A DNA stretch of 64,000 nucleotides from Nocardia vinacea (GTDB lineage Bacteria; Actinomycetota; Actinomycetes; Mycobacteriales; Mycobacteriaceae). The stretch lies in the NCBI RefSeq assembly GCF_035920345.1, contig NZ_CP109149.1, positions 2,170,001-2,234,000 of the forward strand. The letters run 5' to 3'. Of this stretch, positions 18,191-26,118 are shown piece by piece. The first letter of the stretch is position 1. Each line of letters begins with the position of its first letter. The notes beneath the pieces are model-generated. The model saw only the letters and a list, made by a program, of their open reading frames with translations, had not been told where the DNA came from and did no database searches. A program made the position numbers and the translations under genes.

Positions 18191-19121
18191 CAGATCTGTG
18201 ACGACAGGTCTTATTTGTCACCAGCCGTAGCCGCCGACCATGGCGTTCGGTGAGTGTTGCAGGCGACGGTTGTCACCGATCACAGGTTGTTTCTGTCACC
18301 GAGACGGACCGAAGCACGGTGCCGCCGTTACCTCGAACATCCGGAAATGCCGATTGCACGGCGTTCTGGGCGCTGATGTGGTGTGACGGATTGGGCTTAT
18401 ACGCAGGCCCCGTCGGCGGCATCGCGGATTCCGGCCTTCATCGCGACGCGGTCGTCCTCGGAGGTGTTGCTCCACCTCGGCGACTTCGAGGCATCCTCGA
18501 TGACTCCCTCAGCGGCCTCTTCGGCAGTCCATCCGGGTTCCGCGTCGGCGAGCCTTTTGGCCTCGGTGAAGAAGTCGAGCCAACCCAGACAGGTCTCCCG
18601 TCGCAAGCCTGCGCCGCCGGGAATGAAAGTAGCCGGGCCCGGCACCGTAGCGTCCGGGCCCGGCACCGTAGCGTCCGGGACCGACGACTCGCTCGCTGGT
18701 GCTGACACCGGCGCGCTCGGTGCGGCCGGAGTGGTGCTCGACGAACCGCATGCTGTCAGGACGACAGGCGCGAGCACGGCAGTAGCGATGACGGCGGCAC
18801 GAGCGGCCACAGTGTCCCCCGATCGAGTTGGTCTGGATCCCGGGGATGCTAGCCGATCACGAATACTGCCGCCCCGGCGATCAATTCCGTGGTGGGCAAT
18901 CCTGCGGCAGTCAAGACCTGTCAGGCGGTGCGTCGAAGTCGGAGGTTGACCGGCTGTATGGGCGGCTCGGATTCCGGTCGGGTGCATCAGGTGTCTACCG
19001 GTTCGATTCAACCGACTGGCCCGCGGCGCCAACGCACGGTAACTAGCCGCTGGGCGCGCGTTCTTCCCGGTGACAGATACAACTTGCATGTGACAACTAC
19101 GACCTGTCGTCACAAGATCTG
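18191..19121. mobile_element. Transposon-like element: inverted ends around a lipoprotein gene
   Basis: TGTGACGACAGGTC at 18197-18210 has its perfect reverse complement at 19101-19114. The match extends outward through CAGATC on both sides with one indel. Further inside, TTGTCAC and TCTGTCACCG blocks on the left (18214-18303) recur inverted on the right (19068-19098). Repeated blocks at both ends are typical of some insertion-sequence families. No transposase gene lies between, only the lipoprotein, so this looks like a non-autonomous element or the ends left after transposase loss. Confidence 0.5.
18397..18810 (-). CDS. Small secreted lipoprotein
   Basis: 137 residues from GTG 18810. A hydrophobic signal peptide ends in the lipobox LTAC (Cys about residue 19), so the protein should be lipid-anchored outside the membrane. 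A Ser/Pro/Ala linker follows, containing two exact copies of a 7-residue unit PDATVPG coded by an exact 21-bp tandem repeat (18638-18679). A folded C-terminal domain follows with ETCLGWLDFFTEAKRLA, EEAAEGVIEDAS and a final DAADGAC; two Cys could form a disulfide. I do not recognise the domain. It is the only gene inside the transposon-like repeats at 18191-19121. Confidence 0.65.
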   Translation of the reverse strand: MAARAAVIATAVLAPVVLTACGSSSTTPAAPSAPVSAPASESSVPDATVPGPDATVPGPATFIPGGAGLRRETCLGWLDFFTEAKRLADAEPGWTAEEAAEGVIEDASKSPRWSNTSEDDRVAMKAGIRDAADGACV

Positions 19122-19177
19122 TTGTTGCTCAACGTGCAACAGACATCAGTGTCGGTGCCGGATGCCAGTATCGGGCT

Positions 19178-19540
19178 ATGGTCACCGTCGAGAATGTGCG
19201 CGAACTAGCGCTCACCTTGCCTCGCTCCTACGAGACGCTCGTGCGAGACCGCATCAAGTTCCGCGTCGGGCGGATCGTCTATATCGCATTCTCCCGAGAC
19301 GAAACCGTGATGGGCTTCGCCTTTCCCGAAGCCGAGCGTGCGACGCTCATCGCCGCCGAACCGAAGAAATTCCGGCTGCCACGGCCATCGGATCAACGCT
19401 ACAACCGGGTCGACTGCTGGATGGTCGGGATCGACGAGCATGAGATGCGCGAATTGATCGTCGACGCCTGGCGGATGGTCGTACCAAGATTCCTGCACGA
19501 CCATCCCAGCACCTCCGTGACCACGCGCCACCAGGAGTGA
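19178..19540 (+). CDS. MmcQ/YjbR family protein
   Basis: 120 residues from ATG 19178. The small single-domain MmcQ/YjbR pattern is clear: an N-terminal ALTLPRSYE, central KFRVGRIVYIAFS, then GFAFPEAERATLIAAEP and the C-terminal DAWRMVVPRFL. The family has a CyaY-like fold often annotated as DNA-binding, but its real role is unclear. It starts 57 bp after the right inverted repeat of the transposon-like element. No operon partner is evident. Confidence 0.8.
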   Translation: MVTVENVRELALTLPRSYETLVRDRIKFRVGRIVYIAFSRDETVMGFAFPEAERATLIAAEPKKFRLPRPSDQRYNRVDCWMVGIDEHEMRELIVDAWRMVVPRFLHDHPSTSVTTRHQE

Positions 19541-19682
19541 TTGAGGCAGCGGCCCAGCGGCATCGTTGTGATCGAGCGGACGGCATGGCGTCTCTGTCCA
19601 GCCAGCCTCGTGGTGTCCGCACCGTCGTTCCCCACGCTGTAGACCTCGTTGATCCCAACTCTGTTCAGCTGCTGGAGGTTTC

Positions 19683-19916
19683 GTGCCTGGTCCGCGGATG
19701 ACATCGATCGACAGAATGTCGAGGCACCGCCGAGCGCATGTCGGCCTGGACCATCTGTCGTTCAGCGTGGAGACGATGGCGGACCTCGACGAGCTCGAGG
19801 AACGACTTGCCAAGGCGGGCGCCGAGTTCACTCCGAAGCGAGAGCTACCTTTCGGCTGGTTGCTGGGCTTTCGTGACCCAGACCATATCGCGCTGGAGGC
19901 CATGCTCAGCCGGTAG
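19683..19916 (+). pseudogene. C-terminal half of a VOC/glyoxalase-family protein
   Basis: The frame reads GLDHLSFSVETMADLDELEE, LAKAGAEFTPK and GFRDPDHIALEAML, which is the second half of a VOC metalloenzyme (the Glu near the end is a metal ligand). The first beta-alpha-beta half is missing upstream in all three frames. No convincing ribosome-binding site precedes it. Most likely a 5'-truncated remnant. Confidence 0.6.
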
Positions 19917-20122
19917 CCGCCGAGGGCGGCGGCCGGTGCCGGCAGGCCATGTCGTCGGCGAACACCGGCCGGCTGCGCTGCCGGGCTGACCGATGAGGCT
20001 GGACTGGATGGAAACCAACCTCGGATCGCAGAGCTTTGTCACGGAGGGGGCGGGTGGTCCTCCGTTGACTCCCGCCGACCGAACGGAAACGTCGGGGCGC
20101 AATGTGGTGAGCCGACCTGATG

Positions 20123-21262
20123 TTACGGCGCCGACAGCAGCACGCTACTCTCGGCATCCATGGCTCGCGCATCGTCCCGCGCCGAAGCGTAGAAGTCGAG
20201 ATGCGCCGATGCCGCTGTGTCCCAGGTGAATTCGGCTGCAAGCGCTCTGCCGCGGTTGCGGCGGGCGGTATCGGGGACAATCGCCGAGGTCATCGCTTGG
20301 GCCATTGTTTCCGGGATCGAGGCATACTCGATCGCGTCTGCGAAGATTTCGCGAAGTACCGGGAGATCACGGGCGACCACGGGTGTTCCAGCGGCCAGGG
20401 CCTCCATGGCCGCCAAGCCGAATCCTTCCTTGGTGGACAGGAACGGCAGCACCGAGGCGGCGGCGACCAGCGCGGGTAGTTCGGTGTGCTCGACGGTGCC
20501 GAGTATGACGGGCTCGATGCCGAGTTCGGTCGCTCGCGCATCGAATTCGGCTCGATATCGGCGATAGTCGAACAAGGTCTCGCCGCCCGCGATCACCAGC
20601 TGTTGCTCGGGTGCGTCTCGTACGAATCCCGCGAATGCCTCCAGGAGGTCGAGGCTTCCTTTGCGTGGTTCGATGCCGCCGACCGCGAGCACATACGGGC
20701 CGAGCCGCTCCCGCCAGGCGGCGCGCCGCGTGGACTGGATCGCTCCTGTTCCGGCGGCCGCTGCGAATCGTTCGTATTCGACACCGTTCGGGATGACCGT
20801 CGGCTCGAAACCCCATCCGGCCCTGACCTCTTCGGCGACCGCGGCCGATACGCAGATCCGGGCGTACGGCTGCACGATGGCCCGCTCGTGGCAGGCCGCG
20901 AGCTCGGGGGTGGTGAACTGGTCGAGATGATGGATGGTGCGGATGCAGTGCCCGACCGCGTTGGCGCTGATGCAGTCTTGCGCGTGCACGATGTGGTAGT
21001 CGCCGGGCCGGAATGCCTTCCGCAGCACCTTGATCGAGCGGATGATCCGCTGTCCCACCGTTTCCGAGGCGTTCGCCTCGAACGGAACCACCTCGAGGTG
21101 CACGCTCGGATCGACCGGACGGAAGAACGCGCTGTCGCCGCCGCGTCCCAGCGTCCACACGGTCACCTCCGCGCCGGCCCTGGCCAGCGCCTCGGCGAGA
21201 TTCAGGGTGTGCACGACCCCGCCGCGTGGCTTGGTGGAGTAGGTGAGCAGCGCGATGCGCAT
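20123..21262 (-). CDS. MSMEG_0565-family glycosyltransferase (Nit1C cluster)
   Basis: 379 residues from ATG 21262, whose first base overlaps the previous stop (TGATG); AGGGA lies 8 nt upstream. A GT-B, family-4-like enzyme: N-terminal TKPRGGVVHTLNLAEALARA, HIVHAQDCISANA, the donor-site PNGVEYERF and GGIEPRKG, and near the C-terminus TKEGFGLAAMEALAAGTPVV (EX7E pattern). It transfers a sugar, probably from a nucleotide sugar, to an unknown acceptor. Last gene of the eight-gene Nit1C operon. The open frame extends upstream, but those residues lie within the nitrilase-like gene. Confidence 0.85.
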   Translation of the reverse strand: MRIALLTYSTKPRGGVVHTLNLAEALARAGAEVTVWTLGRGGDSAFFRPVDPSVHLEVVPFEANASETVGQRIIRSIKVLRKAFRPGDYHIVHAQDCISANAVGHCIRTIHHLDQFTTPELAACHERAIVQPYARICVSAAVAEEVRAGWGFEPTVIPNGVEYERFAAAAGTGAIQSTRRAAWRERLGPYVLAVGGIEPRKGSLDLLEAFAGFVRDAPEQQLVIAGGETLFDYRRYRAEFDARATELGIEPVILGTVEHTELPALVAAASVLPFLSTKEGFGLAAMEALAAGTPVVARDLPVLREIFADAIEYASIPETMAQAMTSAIVPDTARRNRGRALAAEFTWDTAASAHLDFYASARDDARAMDAESSVLLSAP

Positions 21263-22113
21263 CAGCGAGTTCCCTTCTCGCGCAATAGATTGTGGTAGGT
21301 GTCGACGCGTCTTTCGTCGAGGTGCCGCAGGGTCCGGCGAGCCCGCTCCACCTCCCGCTCGATATCGATGTCGGCCACTGCCAGCCCACCCTTGGACCAG
21401 GTCTTCGCCAAGATGTCGCCGCCGGGGCCGACCACCTTCGCCTGGCCGAGGAAGCGCAGCGAGCCGGTGACACCGGTTTGGTTGGACGAGGCGAGCACGA
21501 CCTGGTTTTCGGCGGCGCGGGCCATGTCGTAGAGGTCGAACAGCCGCGCCTGGCGGTCGTTGGGCATCCGCGAGGCGCGGTCGGTGACGCTGGCCGGCCA
21601 GGCCGACAGCGCGCCGATGATCTGGGCGCCGTCGAGAGCGAGGGTGCGAGCCGATTCGGGGAAGGTTTTGTCGTAGTCGATCAGCATGCCCAGCCGACCG
21701 ACGGGAGTGTCGAACGCGGTGAAGGTGTCCCCCGCCGCATAGGCGAGGTGCTCGCCCGCGGGCTGATGCACCTTGCGGTGGTGTCCGAGGACGCCATCGC
21801 CGGTGAGACAGCTGGCCGCGTTGTAGCGTAGCTCGCCGTCCCTCTCGGCGTATCCGACGCACACCGTCATCGGGCCCGCCATCGAGCACAGCATGCGTAA
21901 CTCCGGCCCGTCGGGATCGATCGGCTCGGGCAACGGCCCCACGGTCGGGTTGCGCAGATCACCGATATAGCCACCGAGGGTGGCGTCGGGCAGCACCAGC
22001 AGGTCGACTCCGTCCTGGACGAGCCGTTCGAAGATGCCGTCGAGTTTCTCCAGCGCGCGGCCGATATCGCGGCCGAAGTGCCCGGCCAGCGCGGCAATTC
22101 GTGTGGTTCCCAT
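21262..22113 (-). CDS. Nitrilase-superfamily paralogue lacking catalytic Cys and Glu
   Basis: 283 residues from ATG 22113. Clearly a carbon-nitrogen hydrolase by fold and by similarity to the neighbouring nitrilase at 23676-24599: LLVLPDATLGGY, HRKVHQPAGEHLAYAAG, RLGMLIDYDKTFPES and AENQVVLASSNQTG. The superfamily needs a Glu-Lys-Cys triad. Here the Glu position is Asp (LPD instead of LPE) and the nucleophile Cys is Asp (LIDYD instead of ICYD); the Lys is kept. It therefore should not form the thioimidate/acyl intermediate. It may be a structural or regulatory subunit of the active nitrilase, or have a new activity. Overlaps the glycosyltransferase start. Confidence 0.8.
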   Translation of the reverse strand: MGTTRIAALAGHFGRDIGRALEKLDGIFERLVQDGVDLLVLPDATLGGYIGDLRNPTVGPLPEPIDPDGPELRMLCSMAGPMTVCVGYAERDGELRYNAASCLTGDGVLGHHRKVHQPAGEHLAYAAGDTFTAFDTPVGRLGMLIDYDKTFPESARTLALDGAQIIGALSAWPASVTDRASRMPNDRQARLFDLYDMARAAENQVVLASSNQTGVTGSLRFLGQAKVVGPGGDILAKTWSKGGLAVADIDIEREVERARRTLRHLDERRVDTYHNLLREKGTR

Positions 22114-22124
22114 CGAGGCGATAC

Positions 22125-23369
22125 CTACGCCGCCGCCGATTCCTGGACGCGCAACGCGATTTCGTCGGCGAGGAACTCTGCGTCCCGAGCGACGGCCGCG
22201 AATCGGCCCGACCCCCAGGTGTGCAGCCACGGCAGGCCGAGGAAGAACAGGCCGGGCGCGGTGGTGACGCCGCGGTTATGGCACGGATGGCCCTCGCCGT
22301 CGAACACCCCGGCGCGCAGCCACCGGTAGTCGGTGCGGAATCCGACCGACCACACCACCGAGGTGATGCCGGTGTCGGCGAGATCCAGTGTGGTGACCTC
22401 GCTTTCGGGTCGCCACACCGGGACGTAGCGCGGTTCTTCTGGCGCGTCGATGTTTTCGCGCGCGATGTAGGCGTCGATCGAGTCCTTGATGCTCTCGGCG
22501 ACCGCGTCGGCGGAGTCCAGTGACCTCTCGAGCGTGGGCGCGAACCGCAAGGCAGCACCGTCGAAGTCGAGCATCCTGCCGTAGAGCGACATACCTTCCA
22601 GGGCGAACTGGCGCAGGTCGATATCGCGGCCACCGTCGCGACCGGTCACATAGTGGTTGGTGTTCTCGCGCTTGCCGAGCCCGCCCGGCTGCTCCTCGAT
22701 CGGCAGATCGTAGTGCCCCATGTCCTGCAGCCAGGCCACGCAGTCACGGCCACGGTAGAACCGCGCCACGCGCGGGGCGTCTCCAGCGACCAAGTGCACC
22801 TTGCGGCCCTCCAGGTGCAAATCCTCAGCGATCTGCGCGCCGGACTGGCCGGTGCCGACCACCAGCACCTCCCCCTCGGGAAGGTCTGTGCTGCTGCGGT
22901 ATTCGCACGAATGCAGCTGCGTGATCGATGGTGGCAGCTTCTCCGCGTACCGCGGCACGATCGGTTCCTGGTAGCCGCCGGTCGCGACGACGACCTGGCT
23001 CGCGCGCAGCGGGCCGTCGGTCGTGTCGATGTCGTATCCGCTGTCCGCGGCCGGCCGGACGGAGGTGACCGCCACCCCTTCCCGGACCGGCGCGTTGAAC
23101 ACGTCGGCGTAGCCACGGACGAACGCGTACACCTCGTCACGTTTCATGAACCCGTCCGGGTCGGGGCCGTCGTAGTGGTATCCGGGTAGCACGCACTGCC
23201 AGTTCGGTGTCACCAGCGTGAAGTTGTCCCAGCGGCTGTCGAGCCATTCGTGGGCGATGGTGTCGCGTTCGAGCACGATGTGGTCGATGCCACGGCGGGT
23301 CAGATGCCAGCTGATGGACAAACCGGCCTGTCCCGCGCCGATGACCACGACCTCGCGTTCGGTGATCAT
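22125..23369 (-). CDS. MSMEG_0569-family flavin-dependent oxidoreductase (Nit1C cluster)
   Basis: 414 residues from ATG 23369, with GGAGGG 5 nt upstream. The N-terminal FAD-binding motif is VVVIGAGQAGLSISWHL. A second dinucleotide-binding motif VLVVGTGQSGAQIAEDL near residue 170 should bind NAD(P)H. The region between has ATGGYQEP and the C-terminal part has GLFFLGLPWLHTWGSGRF. This is the flavin monooxygenase/Trk-like architecture. It carries out an unknown oxidation in Nit1C; in Pseudomonas the cluster is linked to growth on cyanide. Its start overlaps the stop of the MSMEG_0570-type gene by 4 bp (ATGA). Confidence 0.87.
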   Translation of the reverse strand: MITEREVVVIGAGQAGLSISWHLTRRGIDHIVLERDTIAHEWLDSRWDNFTLVTPNWQCVLPGYHYDGPDPDGFMKRDEVYAFVRGYADVFNAPVREGVAVTSVRPAADSGYDIDTTDGPLRASQVVVATGGYQEPIVPRYAEKLPPSITQLHSCEYRSSTDLPEGEVLVVGTGQSGAQIAEDLHLEGRKVHLVAGDAPRVARFYRGRDCVAWLQDMGHYDLPIEEQPGGLGKRENTNHYVTGRDGGRDIDLRQFALEGMSLYGRMLDFDGAALRFAPTLERSLDSADAVAESIKDSIDAYIARENIDAPEEPRYVPVWRPESEVTTLDLADTGITSVVWSVGFRTDYRWLRAGVFDGEGHPCHNRGVTTAPGLFFLGLPWLHTWGSGRFAAVARDAEFLADEIALRVQESAAA

Positions 23370-23683
23370 CGTTGCCCTCCAACAGTATTCGAGTCGACCA
23401 GCGGCGGTGTCATCGAGATGACGCGAGCGACTTCCGATGGTTGGAATTGTGCGGCTGTTCGCTCGATGGTGGCCAGCTGATCGGCCGCGGAAGTGCAGTA
23501 GTAGCCGAACTTCGCGCGCACCCGCTCGCCGGCCTCGTTCAGGGCCGCACGCGTGCGAGCGACGAATTCGGCGACGGGATAGGATTTTCCGGCCTCGAGG
23601 TGGTCGTGCATCACCAGTGACGGCGAATAGCATGATTGGCTGGTCCCATTCGGCCACTCGATCACGAAGGTCATCTCAGGCAT
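23366..23683 (-). CDS. MSMEG_0570-family small protein (Nit1C cluster)
   Basis: 105 residues from ATG 23683, which overlaps the nitrilase stop by 8 bp; its own stop overlaps the flavoprotein start by 4 bp. Visible segments are MTFVIEWPNG, CYSPSLVM, FVARTRAALNEAGERV and KFGYYCTSAADQL. This is the small 'nitrogen starvation response' protein found in Nit1C clusters. There is no known catalytic motif, though Cys residues are present. Its strict co-occurrence and translational coupling suggest it works with the nitrilase or flavoprotein. The biochemical role is unknown. Confidence 0.82.
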   Translation of the reverse strand: MPEMTFVIEWPNGTSQSCYSPSLVMHDHLEAGKSYPVAEFVARTRAALNEAGERVRAKFGYYCTSAADQLATIERTAAQFQPSEVARVISMTPPLVDSNTVGGQR

Positions 23684-24599
23684 GAGCCGACTCCAGGTCC
23701 GTCGAGGCCGCCGTCGGCTGTCCGACGACGTCGTATTCGCGAATAACGCTGTGGTACAGGTCGGGGCGACGGTCACGCAGGTTGTACATGCCGCCGCCAC
23801 GGGCCAACCCGAGCACCTCGGCGACGTCGACCGTCGCGGTGGCCAGCCCCGGCTCGACGCCGGTGGTGGCGAGCACATCCCCGCCGGGCCCGACGATCTT
23901 GGCGCTGCACACGAACCGCAGCGATCCGAAGGTGCCCGCCTGGTTCGAGGCCACCCACACCAGCTGGTTCTCCACCGCTCGGGCCTGGTCGAAGATGTCG
24001 AAGCGCCGCTTCCACCGATCGTCTTCCAGGTTCGGCACGGTCTGCGTCCGAGCGGTCGGCCAGGCCGACAACGAGGTGATGATCTCGGCGCCATCCAGCG
24101 CCAGCGCCCGCGCGGCCTCCGGGAACGCCTTGTCGTAGCAGATCTGCATACCCATCCGGCCGACCGGCGTATCGAATGCTTTGTACTCGAAACCGGCGGC
24201 ATAGCAAAGGTTTTCACCGAGCGGTTGATGAACCTTGCGGTAGGAGCCGAGGATGCCGTCACCGGACAGGGTGACCGCCGCGTTGTAGCGGGTTTCTCCG
24301 TCGGCCTCGCAGAAGCCCAGGGTGATCACCAGATCGCCTGCCATGTCGACGACTCGGCGCAACTCGGGACCATCCAGCGCGAGTGCGGGCGGGAGTGCGC
24401 GCAGTCTGCGCTGCTTGGCCTCCTCGGACTCGTCCCCACCCCCCAGACTGGGCAGGTAGCCGCCGAGGCAGGCTTCGGGTAGCACCAGCAAGTGGCTGCC
24501 GCGGAGGCGGGCCTGCTCGATGAGGCGGGCGATCGTGCGATAGCCCTCTTCCATATCGCGGCCGAACTCGGCGGCGGCGACGGAGATCGTGAGGTTCAT
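23676..24599 (-). CDS. Nit1C nitrilase
   Basis: 307 residues from ATG 24599, with GGGAG 4-5 nt upstream and a 4-bp overlap (ATGA) with the preceding gene. The complete triad is visible: Glu in LLVLPEACLGGY, Lys in YRKVHQPLGEN and Cys in MGMQICYDKAFPE, followed by AENQLVWVASNQAG. This is the Nit6803-like branch, which hydrolyses small aliphatic or dinitriles to acids and ammonia in the cytosol. It is the enzymatic core of the cluster, with its catalytically dead paralogue two genes downstream. Confidence 0.88.
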   Translation of the reverse strand: MNLTISVAAAEFGRDMEEGYRTIARLIEQARLRGSHLLVLPEACLGGYLPSLGGGDESEEAKQRRLRALPPALALDGPELRRVVDMAGDLVITLGFCEADGETRYNAAVTLSGDGILGSYRKVHQPLGENLCYAAGFEYKAFDTPVGRMGMQICYDKAFPEAARALALDGAEIITSLSAWPTARTQTVPNLEDDRWKRRFDIFDQARAVENQLVWVASNQAGTFGSLRFVCSAKIVGPGGDVLATTGVEPGLATATVDVAEVLGLARGGGMYNLRDRRPDLYHSVIREYDVVGQPTAASTDLESAHA

Positions 24600-26116
24600 G
24601 ATTCTCCCAATCCGGTCACGGTGTTGTGCACCGAGCGTGTAGTGATGCCGTCCGGCCAGCGCAGCCGGACACCGGGAGTCGAGACGAGTCGCCCGCAGAC
24701 CGCCGAGGTAGCCGGTCCCGGCGGCGCGATCGGCGCACCGGGCCGGTCCGCGGTGATCATCGCGAAACCCGGGAAACAGGTGAGCCATTCGGCGAATGCG
24801 ACGGTGTCGGGTCGCGGGATACGCGCAACATCCAGCTCGGCTCCGAGGCCGCTGGCCTCGGCGAGCATGCCGCAAGTGCCTGCCAGCCCGGCCATGCTGA
24901 CATCTTTGGCGGCAGCCGGGGCGGACCGCGCCACGAATCCGGCCAGTGCCCGCAGTTCCGCACCGCTGCGTCGCGACGTGGAATCCCATTGCTGGCCGTG
25001 GTATCCGGGCCGCCAGCCGCCCGAGAGATCGGCGGTCAGCCGCAGCTCATCACAGAGCCTGCCGCCACCGCCGCGCACCGGGGCGGCGGCGCGGCCGAGC
25101 GCCGTGACCGACAACGATGGCGGCACCGACACCTGTGTATGCCCGCCGAGTACCGGCACATCCCAGGCCTCGGCGGCACGGGCGAGCCCGCGGATCACCC
25201 GGGTCAGCAGTGAGTGGGTCGGTGCCCCGACCGCGTCGAGCAGGCCGATCGGGGTGGCGCCCATGGCCGACAGGTCGTTGATATTGACCAGGACCGAACA
25301 CCAGCCCGCCCATTCCGGATCACGTTCCACCATCGACGGGAGGATGGCGTCACATGCCGCGATGAGGTCGCTGCCCGGTACCGGGACACCGTCATCCCCG
25401 CGAAACCCCTTGCCGCCGAGACCGAGCGGCGATCCGCGCAGCGGCGCCAGCGTCTGCGCGAGCAACGCCTTGGTTGCGCCCACCAACCGCTGCACCCGGT
25501 CGATCGGCCACCGCATCCAAGTGTGCGCGACGCCGCCGATCACCCTGTCGCCGAGCGGGATCCAGCCCAGGCGGGCGAACATGGGTTCATACCGGGTCTG
25601 CACGGTGGCCTCGAACCGCAGCACATTGTGGCTCTCGGCGTAGGCACACGCGGCCACTACCAGGGCCGGGCCGACCCCGGCGGCGCGGCGCAGCCGATCC
25701 ACCACCAGCCTGCTGCCGGTCCACCACCCCAGATCTTCGTCGGTCGCGGGAGCCAGGCGCACGCCGCCGAGGACGACGCCGTCGGGATCCAGCGCAACCA
25801 GTACCTGGGTGCGCGGATCTTCGTCGCTGTCGTCGTTGTCGCTGCCCGTGAACAGTCCTTGATCCACGACGAATTCGGCACGCCGCAGCGTCCGGTAGGC
25901 GGCCAGTTGCCGCCGATCGGCCGGTTGGATAAGGAAATCCGTTGCGCTGGAAGTGTTTACCGACGCACCGGCGAGCAGGCACAGGTCGGTCCTTTCGTCA
26001 CCCAACCACCCACCGAGGAGCTCCCCGCCTGCCCGCCCGCCGAGTTTCACGCCGGCCTGCCTGTCGCCCGACCACCGTCCCGCGAGGAGCGTCGCGCTGT
26101 CCGTATGGCTATTCAT
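24596..26116 (-). CDS. GNAT / AIR-synthase-like fusion (MSMEG_0567/sll0786-sll0787 type)
   Basis: 506 residues from ATG 26116. Residues ~40-190 are a GNAT acetyltransferase: FLIQPADRRQLAAYRTLR, GGVRLAP, then DRLRRAAGVGPALVVAACAYA and FARLGWIPLG. Residues ~200-506 are an AIR-synthase/selenophosphate-synthetase-like domain: GLGGKGFRGDDG (the glycine-rich phosphate loop), LVNINDLSAMGATPIGLLDA and VLGGHTQ. In cyanobacteria the two parts are separate genes; here they are fused. It probably acylates and ATP-activates an intermediate, but the substrate is unknown. It lies 2 bp after the radical SAM gene and overlaps the nitrilase start. Confidence 0.85.
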   Translation of the reverse strand: MNSHTDSATLLAGRWSGDRQAGVKLGGRAGGELLGGWLGDERTDLCLLAGASVNTSSATDFLIQPADRRQLAAYRTLRRAEFVVDQGLFTGSDNDDSDEDPRTQVLVALDPDGVVLGGVRLAPATDEDLGWWTGSRLVVDRLRRAAGVGPALVVAACAYAESHNVLRFEATVQTRYEPMFARLGWIPLGDRVIGGVAHTWMRWPIDRVQRLVGATKALLAQTLAPLRGSPLGLGGKGFRGDDGVPVPGSDLIAACDAILPSMVERDPEWAGWCSVLVNINDLSAMGATPIGLLDAVGAPTHSLLTRVIRGLARAAEAWDVPVLGGHTQVSVPPSLSVTALGRAAAPVRGGGGRLCDELRLTADLSGGWRPGYHGQQWDSTSRRSGAELRALAGFVARSAPAAAKDVSMAGLAGTCGMLAEASGLGAELDVARIPRPDTVAFAEWLTCFPGFAMITADRPGAPIAPPGPATSAVCGRLVSTPGVRLRWPDGITTRSVHNTVTGLGES

Positions 26117-26118
26117 CT

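Noticed and set aside
18638..18679. Two tandem 21-bp units as a CRISPR or regulatory repeat
   Set aside because: They are coding (PDATVPG twice) in the lipoprotein linker and have no spacers.
21263..21889. Upstream extension of the glycosyltransferase frame
   Set aside because: It overlaps the nitrilase-like gene, is Arg/Gly-rich, and the conventional start MRIALLTYSTKPRGG has a proper ribosome-binding site.
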